Assembly: GCA_016744905.1 (NCBI GenBank)
Contig: JADGDM010000003.1
Span: forward strand, 1-64,000
Source of the DNA: Sulfurimonadaceae bacterium
Lineage (GTDB): Bacteria > Campylobacterota > Campylobacteria > Campylobacterales > Sulfurimonadaceae
Length of the DNA: 64,000 bases
Reading direction: 5' to 3'
The translations under genes were made by a program, and so were the position numbers. The first letter of the stretch is position 1, and every line of letters starts with the position of its first letter. Shown here piece by piece: positions 25,637-34,781 of this stretch. The notes beneath the pieces are model-generated. The model was not told where the DNA came from, made no database searches, and saw nothing but the letters and a program-made list of their open reading frames with translations.

Positions 25637-28481
25637 TTATCTCCTGCCTAGGAAGGCTAATAATAAAATTAACCCCTCCATCAATATTTTCAACTTTTAT
25701 CATACCAGATAGATGTTTTTCTACAATCGTTTTACTCATATACAGACCCAAACCTGTCCCTGTTTTTTCATCTTTTGTACTGAAATAAGGATCAAATATT
25801 TTATCTATAATAGTTTCATCTATCCTACCCGCATTATCTTTAATTCTTGTTATAACCTCATCACCCTCATCATAGATAGTAATAACAATCTCTTTTTTAT
25901 CCTTTGAAACATCTTCAAATGCCTCTTTCGCATTTTTTAATATATTGATAAATACATGTAATAACTCTCTTGAAAAGATATTGACCTTACTTTTGGATGA
26001 GCAAGAGTAAGAGAGTGCGATGTTGTTGTTTAATAACGCACCATCAATGACTTGCAAAGCTTCTTTCATAATCTCATCAAGATAAACACGCTCTTTCTCT
26101 TTTTCTGGTCTGAAAAAGTTTCTAAAATCATCAATCGTTGCTGAGAGGTGTTCTGCTTGTTTTAAAATAATCTCCATCTGTTCAGTCGTAGCCATCTCAT
26201 TAAAAGTCTCCAACGCGATATCGGCTAAGATATTATTAGCCCCCATGGTAATGACACCCAGAGGTTGTCTCCACTGGTGTGCAATCATCCCTATCATCTC
26301 GCCCATCGCCGCATGTCTAGACTGAGAGATGAGAAGCTGTTCTTGCTCTTTTAGTTTTTTTTGTAAACCATACGACTCTGTAATATCAAAGGCAATCACC
26401 CCAATCAATGGACGTTGTGCTTCACCTTCCATCACAAAACTGATAACTCTAAAATATAAAGACTTTGCATCTGGGTCAATTATTTGTTCTATCTCTTCAC
26501 TGAATCCCTTATCTAAGGTTTCAATATCTTTTTCATGAATATACTTAGACATCTCTGCATCAAATAAGACATCTACCTCTTTACCTATAGCATCTGGATA
26601 CCAGCTTTTAGCCTCTTCATTAACATAATTAATCACCGAGTTTTCATCTTTTATAAATACCTGTCCAGGAATATTGTTCATAAAAGCTTGAAACTTGGTT
26701 TCACTTTTTCTGATACTCTCTTCAAGTTCTTTAATTTTAGTAATCTCAATATGAAACCCAATCATTCGAATCGCCTGATTTTCACTATTAAAAATAGTCT
26801 GACCTCGAGCCAATATCCAGATCCAATGTCCCTCTTTATGGCGCATACGGAAGGTAGATTCATACTCAATACTTGGATCATTTTGTGCCTCTAAAATCAG
26901 TTTTTGAACCTCTTCCATCTGCTCTGGATCAACTTTATCTTCCCAAGACTGAACACTATTTTCAAATTCACCATCTTCATAACCCAACATTTTTTTAAAG
27001 TTCTCAGAAAAATATATCTCGTTTGTTGTTATATTCCAATCCCATAAACCATCTTGTGTTCCATTAATGGCATACTCATAACGTTCTCTTACCTTTTCAA
27101 GCTCAGTGACATCAGATAAAACCACAATGCTTCGGTGTGTTCCATCAAAAGATAAGGTTTCAACATGCACAATATAACGAGATTTTTCACCCTCTTTTTC
27201 CATGCAGACCTTATGCAATTGTAGAGGATGTTGAATCACATACTCAAGCCAAGACAGATTCTCCATATTGGCATGTAAACACCCCTCTTCTTCTAGAAAA
27301 AACTCACACACACAGGCGTGTTCTTTATTGAAATTTTCTATATTTTCATAGCCAAAATACTCCAGCATTCTCAAATTCACCCGATCAATCTGCTCGCCAT
27401 TGGTTGTAAACATAATATTGGGACTGACATTAAAGACACTTTCAAGGTATCTTTGATTAAAACGTAGTGCATCATTTTGAGCATTATAAATATCAGAGAT
27501 CTCCAATGAATACGACCGCATCCTTTTTTGTACCAACCATACAATCAAAATAAACGCCAAAAACATTAAAGAGATCAATCCAAAAAGTAACTTATTTTGA
27601 AAAGGTGAGATTTCTGTGATATCTTGAAAAAAGACAATTTTTACCCTATGCGCACCTTTAAAGTCCTTAAGTATAAACAGGTGTGTTAAGTACTCTTTAT
27701 CCTCCGTCTGTATGCGTACTTCATCATCAAATATTTTCTTTTTAACCAACGAATCACAAATCACGTCTAATTTGGGATTTAACTTTGTCTGTAAACGATA
27801 GCCATCAATTAAAAGCTTGTTTTTAGTTTCATTTTTAATATGTAAAGAGAGGGCATCATCTTTGATAAAAAACAGTCCACAAAACTGATTAATCTCTTCT
27901 ACTTCATCGATAATAAATTTAGGACTGATTCCAATTTCGGCTATGCCTATATAGTGATTTTCCTTATCAAACATCGGATACATATAACGATAAACTCTGG
28001 CATACTTTCCTGTTTCATATCCACTTAGAGGCTTTTTGTTTATATTCATCGCGGCAATCATGGGACGTAGTTTGGTGAGGTTGTCATTATAACTTTCAGG
28101 GTCATGCATACGTAAAAAAACAGATCCATCAGGGCGATAGATATTTAAGACCTCTATATTAGGATTTTCAAGGCGGAACAGTTCCCATTTTGGTTTTAGA
28201 AGTTTGTAAATTTTCTCTCGTTGACCTTTTTTGATCATCTCTATCAATTTACTGGTAGTAACCAAACGACGTAATCGATACAAATTATCATTTTCATGAT
28301 GATTAATAACATGCTCAATACTTGAATGTAACTGTTGTGTAAACTCTTTTTGCATACGATTTTGATTTTTATGATCAAGTACTTTTGTTATGCCTATAGA
28401 GGTAATAATTAAGAATAACATTCCTGTGGCAATAAAGAAGATAACACTACGCTCAAGTTTATCAACTTTTAATATACTCAT
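25626..28481 (-). CDS. Cache/multi-PAS sensor histidine kinase
   Basis: 951 residues. TM1 (about 12-32), a periplasmic dCache_3-like sensor (about 40-295) with the diagnostic RMHDPESYNDNLTKLRP, TM2 (about 300-320), then three PAS domains (about 345-465, 470-590 and 600-715). The first PAS carries an unusual CVC...GC cysteine set (HACVCEFFLEEEGCL). The kinase core has MIAHQWRQPLG, an N-box (NILKNAKEAF), DNAGRI in place of the usual DNAGGI, and GTGLGLYMSK. It overlaps the diiron-protein gene by four bases and the REC-HD-GYP gene by 11, so the three are translated together. Likely phosphorylates the adjacent regulator(s). The ligand is unknown. Confidence 0.88.
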   Translation of the reverse strand: MSILKVDKLERSVIFFIATGMLFLIITSIGITKVLDHKNQNRMQKEFTQQLHSSIEHVINHHENDNLYRLRRLVTTSKLIEMIKKGQREKIYKLLKPKWELFRLENPNIEVLNIYRPDGSVFLRMHDPESYNDNLTKLRPMIAAMNINKKPLSGYETGKYARVYRYMYPMFDKENHYIGIAEIGISPKFIIDEVEEINQFCGLFFIKDDALSLHIKNETKNKLLIDGYRLQTKLNPKLDVICDSLVKKKIFDDEVRIQTEDKEYLTHLFILKDFKGAHRVKIVFFQDITEISPFQNKLLFGLISLMFLAFILIVWLVQKRMRSYSLEISDIYNAQNDALRFNQRYLESVFNVSPNIMFTTNGEQIDRVNLRMLEYFGYENIENFNKEHACVCEFFLEEEGCLHANMENLSWLEYVIQHPLQLHKVCMEKEGEKSRYIVHVETLSFDGTHRSIVVLSDVTELEKVRERYEYAINGTQDGLWDWNITTNEIYFSENFKKMLGYEDGEFENSVQSWEDKVDPEQMEEVQKLILEAQNDPSIEYESTFRMRHKEGHWIWILARGQTIFNSENQAIRMIGFHIEITKIKELEESIRKSETKFQAFMNNIPGQVFIKDENSVINYVNEEAKSWYPDAIGKEVDVLFDAEMSKYIHEKDIETLDKGFSEEIEQIIDPDAKSLYFRVISFVMEGEAQRPLIGVIAFDITESYGLQKKLKEQEQLLISQSRHAAMGEMIGMIAHQWRQPLGVITMGANNILADIALETFNEMATTEQMEIILKQAEHLSATIDDFRNFFRPEKEKERVYLDEIMKEALQVIDGALLNNNIALSYSCSSKSKVNIFSRELLHVFINILKNAKEAFEDVSKDKKEIVITIYDEGDEVITRIKDNAGRIDETIIDKIFDPYFSTKDEKTGTGLGLYMSKTIVEKHLSGMIKVENIDGGVNFIISLPRQEISDE

Positions 28482-29221
28482 AATATATCACCACCACACT
28501 CAAGGTTGTCAAACCACGCCAAAAACATCTCAAGTTCCTCTTTTTTAAACAGCGCGCCATGTTGAGGCGCCATCTGTTCTATCTCATACTTTCTAACCGC
28601 ACTGACCCACTTTTTACAAAAAAGATTTCCTGCCATATAACGTTGATGAAAACCTTCTAAAAATGGAAGATGTTTATCAAAATCTTCCACCTCTTTATAA
28701 ACATCCCATGGGGGCAATACTGCGGCACCGATATCTCCACTAAAAAGAATCTTAGATTTTTCATCATAAAGTGTAAAATTACCTGGAGAGTGGAGGAAAT
28801 GTGCGGGTATAAAATGAAGTACTGAACTGCCAAAACTAAGTTTTGCGCCCTTATCCTCTAACGCAACCAACCTCTCCATATCAACCAAACCATAGTGACT
28901 CATAAAGCGGGTCCATATTTTAGAGATAACAAACTTCGCCTGTGTTGCGACACTCCAGTGTGTTATCGATCCTGCTACATCAGGATCTTGATGTGAGAGA
29001 AATATCAACTTAATTTTCTTAGGATCAATATGTCGAGCCACTGCCGCATAAAGTTCTTCAAAAATTTCATCACTACCAGGATCAATGAGTAGCGCGCTGC
29101 CTTTGGAGATAATAAGGTATTGATTAAGCGATAAAAAACGATCTTCATGCTCTTCATCATCAAAACTAAACATGATCCATTTATAGTCGCTATCTTCATA
29201 TAAAATTGTATCTTCACTCAT
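28478..29221 (-). CDS. ODP-like diiron metallo-beta-lactamase-fold sensor protein
   Basis: 247 residues, a stand-alone metallo-beta-lactamase fold. Putative metal ligands are H77-x-D79-x-D81 (SHQDPD), H144 (FLHSPGNF), D163 (FSGDI) and H221 (APQHG). The spacing matches the diiron site of flavodiiron proteins (HxExD, H, D, H), but there is no flavodoxin domain. This is the layout of ODP proteins, known from Treponema as Fe/O2 sensors tied to chemotaxis; that comparison is from memory. Lack of a second His after D81 argues against ordinary beta-lactamase or glyoxalase activity. It sits between a REC-PAS-PilZ regulator and the multi-PAS kinase with four-base overlaps on both sides, so it most probably feeds O2, NO or iron information into this phosphorelay. 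Confidence 0.78.
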   Translation of the reverse strand: MSEDTILYEDSDYKWIMFSFDDEEHEDRFLSLNQYLIISKGSALLIDPGSDEIFEELYAAVARHIDPKKIKLIFLSHQDPDVAGSITHWSVATQAKFVISKIWTRFMSHYGLVDMERLVALEDKGAKLSFGSSVLHFIPAHFLHSPGNFTLYDEKSKILFSGDIGAAVLPPWDVYKEVEDFDKHLPFLEGFHQRYMAGNLFCKKWVSAVRKYEIEQMAPQHGALFKKEELEMFLAWFDNLECGGDIL

Positions 29222-30726
29222 GATATTAATCCTTTAAATTCTCTTATCAACTCCATCTGTCTCGCTGCTAAATATTCAACAAACTGCATATGTAATCGTT
29301 CATGTATTTCGTATGAGAGTATAACAAGATAGCTGTGCGCCTCTTCTTTTATACTCTCAATCTTTGCTGCTGTATTGATAATGAGAGGCTTATGTTTATT
29401 TTGAAAAACCATATCAACTTGTACTTTACTGCCCTTTTGCATACCAACAGGTAGTCCATTCATATTAATACTTAGCGCATCAATACTCACATCAAGGATA
29501 TGCATCTCAATACCAGCATTTCTCTCTTCAAAAAATAGGGTTACTTGCGCACTCTCTCCTGGTTCTACTCTGACATGTGTTCTTTGTGTTGGAGAGTCTA
29601 TAAGAAAGCTAAATTTTTGAACGTTGATACTCTGAGTTTCGTAAGAGTTGTTTATGATACTCTCTGCCAAAATATCATAAGGAAAAGTGTTTGAACTAAG
29701 TATCATCTTCTTTTCATACTGCACTGCTTTTTGTTGCTTGTAGGATGTTTTTAAAGTCACTTCATTTTTAATAACATCAACCACTACTGCGGGGTTGGTT
29801 ATTTTTATAGCACGATAAAAAGAGTTGATTTTTAGTTCACCCGAATTTTTTTGTAACATTTTAAAAAGGTTTAAGATACTCTCTTTATTGTTAACCGCTT
29901 TTTCATGTTTCATAGACTTATGGTCAAACAAATCAAGTAAATTAAGTTCAGTGATATCATTTAATGAGAGGATATAGTTGTCTTTTTTCTCTGCAATGGC
30001 ACTTAGTCTCGCCATGAAGTGGTGTGATACATTTTTTGTATCGGCTATTTTGACATGAAAAAGCGTATCCAAACTCTCTTTTAAAACATCGAAATAATCA
30101 TCCTCTTTATCATTGAAAAGAAACTTGTCATGTTCTAAAAGTTTTAAACCTAAATCAAAGCCATCCTCTTTCATCTCATGTAAGTTTGAATAACCAAAAA
30201 AAGCGATAGTTTTTTCATTGGCCATCAGTAGTTCACTGTTTTTCATCATCATCACAAAGTTATCTTGATAATTAAAAATATTATGCAGATTCATGGTAAA
30301 GAGATTACGGTGTCGCAATTCTAAGACTTTTTCTGTACATTTAATCAATGTTTCGGCTAGTTCCGCAAGGGGAAGCGGTTTAATTATAAACTTATAGACG
30401 CCAAGGTCAATAGCAGCCAATAAGTTTTTTTCATCATTATGTGCAGAGGTGAGAATAATTTCAATTTGTGGATCAATTTCTTTAATTTTCTTTGAGAGTA
30501 CCAATCCATCCATCTTAGGCATAGTAATATCGGTAATAACGATAGGACAATGGTGCTTTTGAAACAGCTCTAAGCCTTCAAGACCATCTCTTGCCGTATA
30601 GACTTTTGGAAAAGTTTTTTTAAAAAATGTCGCCGCTTGTTCACGCAAACCATCATTATCTTCAACGTATAGTAGGCTAAACGATGCAGCCAGTTTTTTA
30701 AGTTTTTTTAATCCCTCTAAATTCAT
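29218..30726 (-). CDS. Response regulator: REC, PAS-like and PilZ domains
   Basis: 502 residues. REC domain (about 15-130): YVEDND, phosphoacceptor Asp in VITDITMPK, Lys in IIKPLP. A PAS-like domain follows (about 145-265; FVMMMKNSELLMANEKTIAFFGYS). The C-terminal part (about 375-502) resembles PilZ: RTHVR supplies the RxxxR c-di-GMP ligand and LDVSIDAL the DxSxxG motif, with Ala in place of Gly, ending in a helix with AARQMELIREFKGL. PilZ domains bind c-di-GMP, so the protein may join phosphorylation and c-di-GMP inputs. First gene of the operon with the ODP-like sensor, kinase and HD-GYP regulator; GAGG lies before its ATG. Confidence 0.82.
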   Translation of the reverse strand: MNLEGLKKLKKLAASFSLLYVEDNDGLREQAATFFKKTFPKVYTARDGLEGLELFQKHHCPIVITDITMPKMDGLVLSKKIKEIDPQIEIILTSAHNDEKNLLAAIDLGVYKFIIKPLPLAELAETLIKCTEKVLELRHRNLFTMNLHNIFNYQDNFVMMMKNSELLMANEKTIAFFGYSNLHEMKEDGFDLGLKLLEHDKFLFNDKEDDYFDVLKESLDTLFHVKIADTKNVSHHFMARLSAIAEKKDNYILSLNDITELNLLDLFDHKSMKHEKAVNNKESILNLFKMLQKNSGELKINSFYRAIKITNPAVVVDVIKNEVTLKTSYKQQKAVQYEKKMILSSNTFPYDILAESIINNSYETQSINVQKFSFLIDSPTQRTHVRVEPGESAQVTLFFEERNAGIEMHILDVSIDALSINMNGLPVGMQKGSKVQVDMVFQNKHKPLIINTAAKIESIKEEAHSYLVILSYEIHERLHMQFVEYLAARQMELIREFKGLIS

Positions 30727-30745
30727 GACATCCTCAGTATCACTT

Positions 30746-30751
30746 ATTATA
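30746..30751 (-). promoter_or_regulatory. Putative -10 element of the four-gene signalling operon
   Basis: TATAAT on the minus strand, 20 bases upstream of the start at 30726, in a 47-base gap after the 30774-31529 gene. No clear -35 is visible. Confidence 0.4.
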
Positions 30752-30773
30752 TATCATATAAACCAAACTTGGC

Positions 30774-31529
30774 TTAACGACAGGCTCTTTCAGGGAGTTC
30801 TTTTATTTCGTAATCAATTTGATTATTTGAAATCGTAGCAATTTCTAAACATCTGGCATCCGTGTTTGGCAATGCAATACTTTTATCAAATTTATTGTTG
30901 AGATAAACACTCAGTTTGGCCTTAGAAGTAATTTTACCCTTAAGCGAATAACGATGTGCAATGACTCTATACGTTTTATCTTCTTTTAACTTATCAAGCG
31001 TAATGGTCTCGGGTCCAAAACCTTGAGTTGCATCACGATCTAGTTTTACTCTGTTGGGGATAGAACGTGTAGCACGGTAACTGATATGGAAATCCTCACT
31101 TCTCAGGTGTAAGTCCATATCTAAAGGCTTAGCGTCCCAAGACAAAATGAAGCGCGCTGAGCCTAATGGAATCTCTTTTGTCATCAAAAAAAGTGTCTGC
31201 CAATACTTTCCAAAACTCACCATCGTTGTACTGTTTACTGGGATATACCCTTTACTTCTAAACATAATAGGTACATCAGCATCTATTCCTTCAGGCGGTA
31301 AAGGCATCTTAATATACCCCTTTTCATCGGCAACAAAAACCGTCCCTAAAAACTTAATCTTTCCGCCCGAGAGAGGTTCACAAGTGATGGCATCTTTAAG
31401 TGAAAACGTCGCCACCTCATCAAGCTCATCATGTGCAAACTTAGAGAGTTCTAAGGCGTTCCAACAACCCTCCGCTTGTAAACTTGTACTCAAAAGTAAA
31501 ATCACTGCTATCTTTTTTAAATAATCCAT
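30774..31529 (-). CDS. Exported protein with YfaP/DUF2135-like domain
   Basis: 251 residues with signal peptide (KKIAVILLLSTSLQAE). Residues about 40-110 look like a small carboxypeptidase-regulatory-like beta domain (TCEPLSGGKIKFLGTVFVADEKG). Residues about 120-215 contain the DUF2135/YfaP pattern: ILSWDAKPLDMDLHLRS, then KLDRDATQGFGPETITLDKL, typical of secreted adhesin or lectin-like modules. Four cysteines (GCW, TCEP, RCLE, ACR) probably form periplasmic disulfides. It is alone on its strand between a divergent methyltransferase gene and the signalling operon downstream. Function unknown. Confidence 0.7.
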   Translation of the reverse strand: MDYLKKIAVILLLSTSLQAEGCWNALELSKFAHDELDEVATFSLKDAITCEPLSGGKIKFLGTVFVADEKGYIKMPLPPEGIDADVPIMFRSKGYIPVNSTTMVSFGKYWQTLFLMTKEIPLGSARFILSWDAKPLDMDLHLRSEDFHISYRATRSIPNRVKLDRDATQGFGPETITLDKLKEDKTYRVIAHRYSLKGKITSKAKLSVYLNNKFDKSIALPNTDARCLEIATISNNQIDYEIKELPERACR

Positions 31530-31569
31530 AAAAGCTCCATTTTCAGCACTCTAATTAATAAACATTATA

Positions 31570-31575
31570 TATAAT
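31570..31575 (+). promoter_or_regulatory. Putative -10 element for the 31612 methyltransferase
   Basis: TATAAT 36 bases upstream of the ATG at 31612, in the 82-base divergent gap. The surrounding run TTATATATAATCC is strongly AT-rich; no good -35 is seen. Confidence 0.4.
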
Positions 31576-31611
31576 CCCAACAAAATAATACTTGAAAATA
31601 AAAGAGCAAAT

Positions 31612-32538
31612 ATGCTAAGTCTACAAGATCTTCACACCATCATAAAAAACAATATCCCAACTAATCATAAAGAGTTTACCCGTCTATTTCATGGACGTGG
31701 TGGATTTTACGAAGGGTGGGAATTTTTAACCATTGATTCTATTCACAAGGTACTCAAAGTTGCTTTGTTTAAAGAGATTGATATTAAAGAAGAAAATGCA
31801 CTTCTTGATCTGCTCAAATTGATGATGAAATACACCCACCATGACACACTCATTTTACAAAGAAGATATCTTCCTCAATCCCCTACAGAAGTTTTAATAG
31901 GCACCTTGGATGAGAAAAATTTTGCAATAGAAAATGGACTTAAATATCACCTCAACTTGCACAATAATCGAAATAATGGTTTTTTTGCAGATATGAAAAT
32001 TGGGCGTGAGTTTGTACGTGAAAATGCCAAAGATAAAAAAGTTTTAAACCTCTTCTCTTACACCTGCGCCTTTAGTGTTGCTGCCATTGCAGGGGGTGCA
32101 AAAAGTGTGGTCAATGTAGACATGAGTAAGGGTGCGCTCTCTACAGGACGTGAGAACCACCGTATCAATAACTTAGATCATCGTTCAGCACAATTTATGC
32201 CTTACAATATCTTAAAGTCCTTTTCTCGTATCAGAAAAGCAGGGCCTTATGATCTTATCATTATCGATCCACCCACCTTTCAACGTGGTAGCTTTGCAGC
32301 GTCAAAAGATTATCTTAAAGTGATTCGTAGACTTAAAGAACTCTCTACCGATGGTGCTTTAGTACTCAGCGCACTAAACTCACCAGAACTGGACACACAG
32401 TTTATTAAAGATATTTTTGAAGAGTATGCACATGGATTTAGCTATGTTAGAAGATTGGACAATATGGAGAGTTTCAAAGCACTCAATGAAGAGCGCTCTT
32501 TGAAAAATTTAATATTTACTAAGAGTGGGCACGCTTAG
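31612..32538 (+). CDS. Class I SAM-dependent methyltransferase (RlmI/RlmK-like)
   Basis: 308 residues. Motif I is VLNLFSYTCAFSVAAIAGGA, the acidic strand VVNVDMSKGAL, and the catalytic-type motif IDPPTFQRGSF is the D-P-P-[TS]-F form found in 23S rRNA cytosine methyltransferases of the RlmI group and in PF10672 enzymes. It lacks the N-terminal PUA domain of RlmI, so RNA is a likely but unproven substrate. It ends convergent with ycaO, overlapping it tail to tail by 20 bases. It begins with its own promoter candidate. Confidence 0.85.
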   Translation: MLSLQDLHTIIKNNIPTNHKEFTRLFHGRGGFYEGWEFLTIDSIHKVLKVALFKEIDIKEENALLDLLKLMMKYTHHDTLILQRRYLPQSPTEVLIGTLDEKNFAIENGLKYHLNLHNNRNNGFFADMKIGREFVRENAKDKKVLNLFSYTCAFSVAAIAGGAKSVVNVDMSKGALSTGRENHRINNLDHRSAQFMPYNILKSFSRIRKAGPYDLIIIDPPTFQRGSFAASKDYLKVIRRLKELSTDGALVLSALNSPELDTQFIKDIFEEYAHGFSYVRRLDNMESFKALNEERSLKNLIFTKSGHA

Positions 32539-34258
32539 CTTCTTGCACAAGTTGGTAGCGAGAGAGCATTTTATGATGTGTTTCAAAACCTTCAAGTGCC
32601 AAACCAGGACTGTTTAATCCATGAAAGTTCAACTCGCCATTTACAATTTCAACACAGTTTTTTAATGTTGTTTTACCATATAGAGCGTCTAGTGCACCAG
32701 CATAATCTTTATACTCTTTTTCATCAAGAACGATACTCAACACTGCTGACATACAGCGGTGATGAAGTTTTCGCTCATTGCTGAGTTCAGACATCTGTAA
32801 AGAGAAGTTGTTCCACTGTTGTGCATTTTCATAATCCCCTAAACTCAAACACAACATCGCTTTAAGCTCTGCTACTTTCAGACTCTCCCACAACGTTCCC
32901 TTATCAGGAACCACTCCAATAAACTCTGCCACACTTTGAAGATCATTCGCCGTTGATTCATCTAAGTCTTCATATAACTCTTCGCAAGCATCTTCATCTA
33001 AACTGTGTAGATCTAAGATGGCTTCACGAAGCAGCGCCCCTTCATTATTATTACTCCATGCCAAGTCTTCTAATGGATAGATCTCAGACATCCCTGGAAC
33101 TAAGACACGACACGCATACACACCAAGATGGGTATAGTCTGCAATATAAATATCAAAACCTGCTTCATGAATCAATTTAGACATCTTCTCAAATTCACTA
33201 CTCGTATCCAGATCAGTATTCCAATCGACAAAATCATAATCACTTTGTGTTTTGAAAAAGTCATAAGAGAGGAGTCCTGTAGAGTTGATAAAATGATTTT
33301 CCAAATTCTCAGGATCACTCACCTCCATCATATTAAATGTTGGTTCATGAAACTCATTCATATCATCAATATTTCGTCCTTGAAGCAGTTCTGTCACTGT
33401 ACGCTCTAGGGCAACTTCAAAACAGGGATGTGCGCCAAATGAAGCAAAAACAGAAGCATCACGAGGGTGAATCAGTGTCACAGAGATAACAGGATAAACA
33501 CCCCCTAAAGAAGCATCACAGATACGCAGACTATAACCATGTTCTTTTAAGGCTTCGATGGCTTCACGTGTTTTAGGAAATCGCTCTATCACTTCTTGAG
33601 GAATCAAAGGCAGACTTATCGCCTCAGAGATAACCCTGTTTTTCACATAACGTTCAAAGATTTCACTGATGGCTTGAACACGTGCTTCGTTTTGACTGTT
33701 TCCTGCTGACATTCCATTGCTCACATAAAGGTTTGCAATGAAGTTTACAGGAAAGTAGATTTCTTCATCATCACGTACTCTGACAAAAGGAAGTGCGCAG
33801 ATACCACGCTCTCCAGCACCTGAATTCGTATCAAAAATCTCTTCAGGTTCCAACTCAGAATTTGGATCGTAAAATTCCCACAGCTTTTCATCAAGCAGAC
33901 CAGAAGGCATATCACCCTCTTCATCTTCAAACCACTTCTCATTGGGATAGTGAACAAAATCACCTTGAGAAATTGCTTCACCTAAGTAAAAATCAGCAAA
34001 GAAATAGTTACAACTCAGACGTTCAAAATATTCACCCAGCGCGCTGGCTTCACAAGACTTTTCACACGCCCCCTTACCATTGGTAAACATCATACGATAC
34101 TCTTTGTCATGTAAATGAAGAGAATAGACATTAGAGATAGGGTTAAGTTTTGAAGAGGCTTCAAGTTCGATACCAACAGCATTGATTTTAGAATACATGG
34201 TTTCAATAGTTGACTCTAGGTCACTATCTTTACCTTTAATAAATGTTTGATTGCTCAT
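32519..34258 (-). CDS. ycaO: YcaO protein, E. coli type (ribosomal S12 methylthiolation accessory factor)
   Basis: 579 residues, close to the 586 of E. coli YcaO and strikingly similar along its length from memory (FTNGKGACEKSCEASALGEY, LYVSNGMSAGNSQNEARVQ, SLGGVYPVISVTLIHP, ASFGAHPCFEVALERTVTEL, HLGVYACRVLVPGMSEIYP). The YcaO ATP-binding residues lie in EYFERLSCNYF and EARVQAISEIFERYVKNR. In E. coli YcaO supports RimO-dependent beta-methylthiolation of ribosomal protein S12, and it is not part of an azoline peptide cluster. No RimO, peptide precursor or dehydrogenase gene is nearby, so the same housekeeping role is likely. Its C-terminal TPR-like tail (about 440-579) is present. Confidence 0.93.
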   Translation of the reverse strand: MSNQTFIKGKDSDLESTIETMYSKINAVGIELEASSKLNPISNVYSLHLHDKEYRMMFTNGKGACEKSCEASALGEYFERLSCNYFFADFYLGEAISQGDFVHYPNEKWFEDEEGDMPSGLLDEKLWEFYDPNSELEPEEIFDTNSGAGERGICALPFVRVRDDEEIYFPVNFIANLYVSNGMSAGNSQNEARVQAISEIFERYVKNRVISEAISLPLIPQEVIERFPKTREAIEALKEHGYSLRICDASLGGVYPVISVTLIHPRDASVFASFGAHPCFEVALERTVTELLQGRNIDDMNEFHEPTFNMMEVSDPENLENHFINSTGLLSYDFFKTQSDYDFVDWNTDLDTSSEFEKMSKLIHEAGFDIYIADYTHLGVYACRVLVPGMSEIYPLEDLAWSNNNEGALLREAILDLHSLDEDACEELYEDLDESTANDLQSVAEFIGVVPDKGTLWESLKVAELKAMLCLSLGDYENAQQWNNFSLQMSELSNERKLHHRCMSAVLSIVLDEKEYKDYAGALDALYGKTTLKNCVEIVNGELNFHGLNSPGLALEGFETHHKMLSRYQLVQEAKRAHS

Positions 34259-34291
34259 GAGTTTCCGTAAAGTGAATTTTGATTGAGGTTT

Positions 34292-34314
34292 AAAAAGAGG
34301 AGAAGTAACTTCCT
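34292..34314 (-). terminator. Putative intrinsic terminator of the 34313 gene
   Basis: On the minus strand an imperfect hairpin (AGG-AAGT against ACTT-CT-CCT) overlapping the TAG stop is followed by CTTTTT. The stem has a two-base bulge and a very short loop, so strength is uncertain. Confidence 0.45.
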
Positions 34315-34747
34315 AGTAGAGGAAATTACTATTTTCTGCGTAAGTATTTACATTTTCTGTACGTTTTACATCAGCTTGTACTTGATTGAAATTTTCTACA
34401 CTTAACTGTAAAGAAGAAAGAGGTGTTGCCTCTTCAGCCTTAAATATTTGTGAAAAGTCTGCACCATTATCAACGGCAGTATTTAAATTATTTGACTTTT
34501 GTACATCTTTTGCAAAATCCATATAGGCTTGAGTAGCATTTTCACTACTTTCGCCTGTCGCTTTATCATAGATTTCATTGGCACTTTTAGTACCTTCTGA
34601 ATAGATATCAATTTTATCTTGAGTTGTTTTATGTGCCGCAGCATCTGCGAGGATGTCGCGTTGTCCCTGACTTAACTCGTTTGGATTTTGAGGTCTTTGA
34701 TTATTAACATAGCTGTTTAAGCTTGTAGGTGAACTTGATACATTCAT
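34313..34747 (-). CDS. Small uncharacterised Asn/Ser-rich protein
   Basis: 144 residues, rich in Asn, Ser, Gln and Ala, with no signal peptide or membrane helix. It begins MNVSSSPTSLNSYVNNQ and contains helical heptad-like stretches (AHKTTQDKIDIYSEGTKSANEIYDKA). The composition resembles small flagellar or secreted substrates, but I recognise no family. A perfect ribosome site (AAGGAG, six bases before ATG) shows it is a real gene. It follows the HPt protein gene by 34 bases, so it may share a transcript. Confidence 0.65.
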   Translation of the reverse strand: MNVSSSPTSLNSYVNNQRPQNPNELSQGQRDILADAAAHKTTQDKIDIYSEGTKSANEIYDKATGESSENATQAYMDFAKDVQKSNNLNTAVDNGADFSQIFKAEEATPLSSLQLSVENFNQVQADVKRTENVNTYAENSNFLY

Positions 34748-34781
34748 AATAGACTCCTTAATGACTCATTATAGCATAAAT

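Noticed and set aside
28478-29221. Beta-lactamase or glyoxalase II
   Set aside because: The HxHxDH motif is HxDxD here and the ligand spacing is that of flavodiiron proteins.
32519-34258. YcaO as part of an azoline-peptide (RiPP) cluster
   Set aside because: No precursor peptide, dehydrogenase or transport gene nearby; sequence is the E. coli housekeeping type.
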